A model generated the notes under the pieces. It was given only the letters and a program-made list of their open reading frames with translations, did not search any database and was not told where the DNA came from. DNA of 18,108 bases. Source: DASPKS01 sp035628035. GTDB lineage: Bacteria > Bacteroidota > Rhodothermia > Rhodothermales > Rubricoccaceae. Positions 16,211 through 18,108 of this stretch are shown here, piece after piece. Position numbers and translations under genes: made by a program. The stretch's first letter is position 1. The number at the start of each line of letters is the position of its first letter. The stretch covers positions 1-18,108 of the forward strand of contig DASPKS010000171.1 of NCBI GenBank assembly GCA_035628035.1, written 5' to 3'.

Positions 16211-17038
16211 ATGCCCCCGCTCCTCCGAAAAGCCGCCGCCTACGCCGTCCTCGCGGTGTTCGCCCTGATCGCGGTCTACCCGATCTCGGTCATCCTCACG
16301 ATCTCGCTTCGTCCGGGCGACCAGCTCCTCACGCGGTCCCTCGCGCCGATCCCCGCGGGCGCCACGCTGGAGAACTACCGCGTGCTGCTGACGGAGACGC
16401 TGTTCCTCCGGTGGCTCGGCAACTCCGTGCTCGTCTCCCTCGTGGTGACGCTCACGGGCGTGGCGCTGGCCTCGATGGCGGGGTACGGGCTGAGCCGGTT
16501 CCGCTTCGCCGGGCGTGGCGCCGCGCTGAGCGGGCTCCTCGTGACGCAGATGTTCCCGGCCACGATGCTGCTCCTCCCGCTCTACCTCATGCTCATCAAG
16601 CTGGGGCTGCTGAACTCGTACGTCGGGCTCGTGGTGATCTACACGGCGACGGCCCTCCCGTTCTGCGTGTGGCAGATGAAGGGGTACTACGACACGATCC
16701 CCGTGAGCCTCGAAGAGGCCGCGCGGATCGACGGGGCGACGCCGTGGCAGACGTTCCGCCTCGTGATCCTCCCGCTGGCCGCACCCGCTCTCGTCATCAC
16801 CGCTTTGTTCTCGTTCATGACGGCGTGGAACGAGTACGTCGTGGCGGCGGTGGTGCTCCAGGACACCGAGTTGTTCACGCTGCCGGTGGGGCTCAAGCTG
16901 TTCCAGGCGCAGATGAACACGCAGTGGGGGCTCTACGCCGCCGGCTCGCTGATCGTCGCGCTCCCGGTGATCGTGCTGTTCCTCGCGCTGAGCCGGTACC
17001 TCATCTCCGGCCTCACCCTCGGCGCCGTGAAGGGATAG
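16211..17038 (+). CDS. Carbohydrate ABC transporter permease, MalG-like
   Basis: This 275-residue inner-membrane permease has about six membrane segments (roughly 11-31, 71-91, 106-127, 136-155, 187-206, 243-262). The EAA coupling motif is EEAARIDGATPWQTFRLVIL (168-187) followed by PLAAP, a very good match to MalG/LacG-type permeases. The length is typical of the family (about 270-300). Start: the ATG at 16211 gives a short basic N-terminus (MPPLLRKAAAY) directly before the first helix. An upstream in-frame extension would translate the intergenic repeat and is rejected. It presumably forms the heterodimeric channel with the MalF-like protein, despite the 3.4 kb between their starts and ends. 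No clear terminator follows; the next gene starts 51 bases downstream. Confidence 0.95.
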   Translation: MPPLLRKAAAYAVLAVFALIAVYPISVILTISLRPGDQLLTRSLAPIPAGATLENYRVLLTETLFLRWLGNSVLVSLVVTLTGVALASMAGYGLSRFRFAGRGAALSGLLVTQMFPATMLLLPLYLMLIKLGLLNSYVGLVVIYTATALPFCVWQMKGYYDTIPVSLEEAARIDGATPWQTFRLVILPLAAPALVITALFSFMTAWNEYVVAAVVLQDTELFTLPVGLKLFQAQMNTQWGLYAAGSLIVALPVIVLFLALSRYLISGLTLGAVKG

Positions 17039-17089
17039 GGCAGGGTAAGGCTTGCGTCAGATACGGGTGTACCGTACGCTGTGGGGGCT

Positions 17090-18108
17090 ATGTGGACGTC
17101 CATGCCCCGTTTCTCGCTCATCGTTGCGCTGGTTCTGCTTGCCCCCGCCTCGCGGGGACAGGAGCAAAGGCCCCTGCTGGAGGTCGAGGTGCTCCAGCCC
17201 GAGATGCGCGAGCGGCTCCACGGTGCGGGCCCGGCAGCGTTCGGTCCGGTGCCGTGGGCTCCCGTAGAGGGGGACGTAGTGCCCGTAGGCGTCCCAGGTG
17301 ACTCCTCCGAGTACGCGTGCCGCCCGATCGAGGAGGACCTTGCTGGCCGGATCGCGGTGATCCGCCGGGGCGGATGCACATTTGTCACGAAGGTTCGACA
17401 TGCACAGGCGGCGGGCGCCGCCGCCGCGCTCATCTTCAACAACGTCCCGCCAGGCAGCCTCGCGGACACCCTGCTCATGGAGATGGGCGGGATCGCGCCC
17501 GACGTCACGATCCCCTCCGGGTTCGTCCGGGCTGCCCTCGGCGTGCTCCTCCGCGAGATGAGCCCCGGTGCGCGAATTCGGCTTGAGGACAGCGACCGTT
17601 GCTGGGATTACACGCCAGGCACGCCCGACCCTACCGAACCCTACCGGTACTATCCGCTCGTGGCTGGAAACGCGTGGGAATACACGTATACCTACGGGCC
17701 TCCTCCGGAGCTTACTGATCGTTTCCGGCTGGACGTCCTCCGCGACACCCTCATAGCAGGGGAGGCCTATGCGGTGATACGAGACGCGCGCTACAATCCC
17801 GATAATCCGCAGACCCCCACGGAAGTCAGCACGGTCTTGGTGCGGTTCGACACCCTTACGGCTCGGATGGTAAGGAGGTATCCAGGTGGGACGGAGTTCG
17901 AGTGGGACTGGACGCCTTGTCCGTTCGATGCAGACGACGGCGAGATGATCAACACCTGTCCTTATCGCTCCTTTGACGTGGCGGTGTACACGGAGTCCAT
18001 GCCGATTGGCGACACGACCTACAGCTTTGAGGCCAAGCGATACGGGTCCTGTTACAGCGATCACTCGGGCGACCCCCCACATGAGGTCTATACGTACGCG
18101 CGGGACGT
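17090..18108 (+). CDS. Secreted protein with protease-associated (PA) domain (3' end missing)
   Basis: The frame is open from ATG 17090 to the right edge (339 complete codons), so the C-terminus and any sorting tail are not visible. A signal peptide fits residues 1-23 (MPRFSLIVALVLLAPASRG|Q); ATG 17102 is an equally good start (residue 5). Residues ~40-165 form a PA domain: LAGRIAVIRRGGCTFVTKV (84-102), the Ala-rich helix, ALIFNNVPPG (113-122), and VTIPSGFV (139-146). PA domains serve as lids or interaction modules in proteases and other secreted proteins. No protease motif is visible here. A second part begins YYPLVAGNAWEYTY, a start seen in uncharacterised secreted Bacteroidota proteins. 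Four or more Cys occur late in the fragment. Codon use shifts to more AT-ending codons (ATA, TAT, GAA, CGA, GTA) than in upstream genes, especially after ~17560. A role in starch use is not supported. Confidence 0.85.
   Translation, partial: MWTSMPRFSLIVALVLLAPASRGQEQRPLLEVEVLQPEMRERLHGAGPAAFGPVPWAPVEGDVVPVGVPGDSSEYACRPIEEDLAGRIAVIRRGGCTFVTKVRHAQAAGAAAALIFNNVPPGSLADTLLMEMGGIAPDVTIPSGFVRAALGVLLREMSPGARIRLEDSDRCWDYTPGTPDPTEPYRYYPLVAGNAWEYTYTYGPPPELTDRFRLDVLRDTLIAGEAYAVIRDARYNPDNPQTPTEVSTVLVRFDTLTARMVRRYPGGTEFEWDWTPCPFDADDGEMINTCPYRSFDVAVYTESMPIGDTTYSFEAKRYGSCYSDHSGDPPHEVYTYARD

Noticed and set aside
17052..17080. Possible promoter TTGCGT - 17 bases - TACGCT before the PA-domain gene
   Set aside because: Only about half of each hexamer matches consensus, and Bacteroidota promoters use different elements; too weak to call.
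17057..18082. 341-codon open frame on the - strand
   Set aside because: The + strand frame from 17090 has a signal peptide and a clear PA domain and stays open to the window end.
1..18108. CRISPR arrays, tRNA/rRNA genes, insertion-sequence transposases, origins
   Set aside because: No regularly spaced repeats, no tRNA-like cloverleaf noticed, no transposase motifs, and nearly all DNA is occupied by the genes listed.

Overview
The window is a GC-rich, densely coded, single-strand stretch carrying a starch/maltodextrin utilisation locus. Three proteins end in type IX secretion system (T9SS) sorting tails, one protein is of the PorV/PorQ family, and lipoproteins carry acidic residues after the lipidated cysteine. 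These traits together with the very high GC point to a Rhodothermia-like member of the Bacteroidota/Rhodothermota; the taxon is inferred, not proven. All ten genes read on the + strand, and there are no gene-free stretches over 300 bases.

Region 1 (1-5723) is the cell-surface and secretion block. It holds the 3' part of a large secreted T9SS protein, then a PorV/PorQ-family outer-membrane barrel, then a secreted non-catalytic protein built of four beta-sandwich units that look like starch-binding modules. Two Rho-independent terminators in tandem close the block.

Region 2 (5746-17038) reads as an import and degradation operon. Its order is a T9SS-tailed GH13 amylase, a second GH13 enzyme with a signal peptide but no sorting tail, a lipid-anchored MalE-like binding protein, a MalF-like permease, a lipoprotein that joins a debranching-enzyme-type glucosidase barrel to a glucodextranase-type DOMON domain, and a MalG-like permease. 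The model inferred from this is cleavage of starch at the surface, further trimming in the periplasm or on the lipoprotein, and ABC import of maltodextrins. No ATPase (MalK/MsmK type), no SusC/SusD pair and no regulator lie in the window.

Region 3 (17090-18108) is the 5' part of a secreted protein with a protease-associated (PA) domain. It has visibly more AT-ending codons than its neighbours and is cut by the window edge.

Two copies of a dispersed intergenic repeat (GTCATCCCGAG... type) are present. One is a long imperfect inverted repeat between the debranching-enzyme gene and the MalG-like gene. The other is a shorter relic between genes 1 and 2, and it appears to supply the best Shine-Dalgarno sequence in the window.
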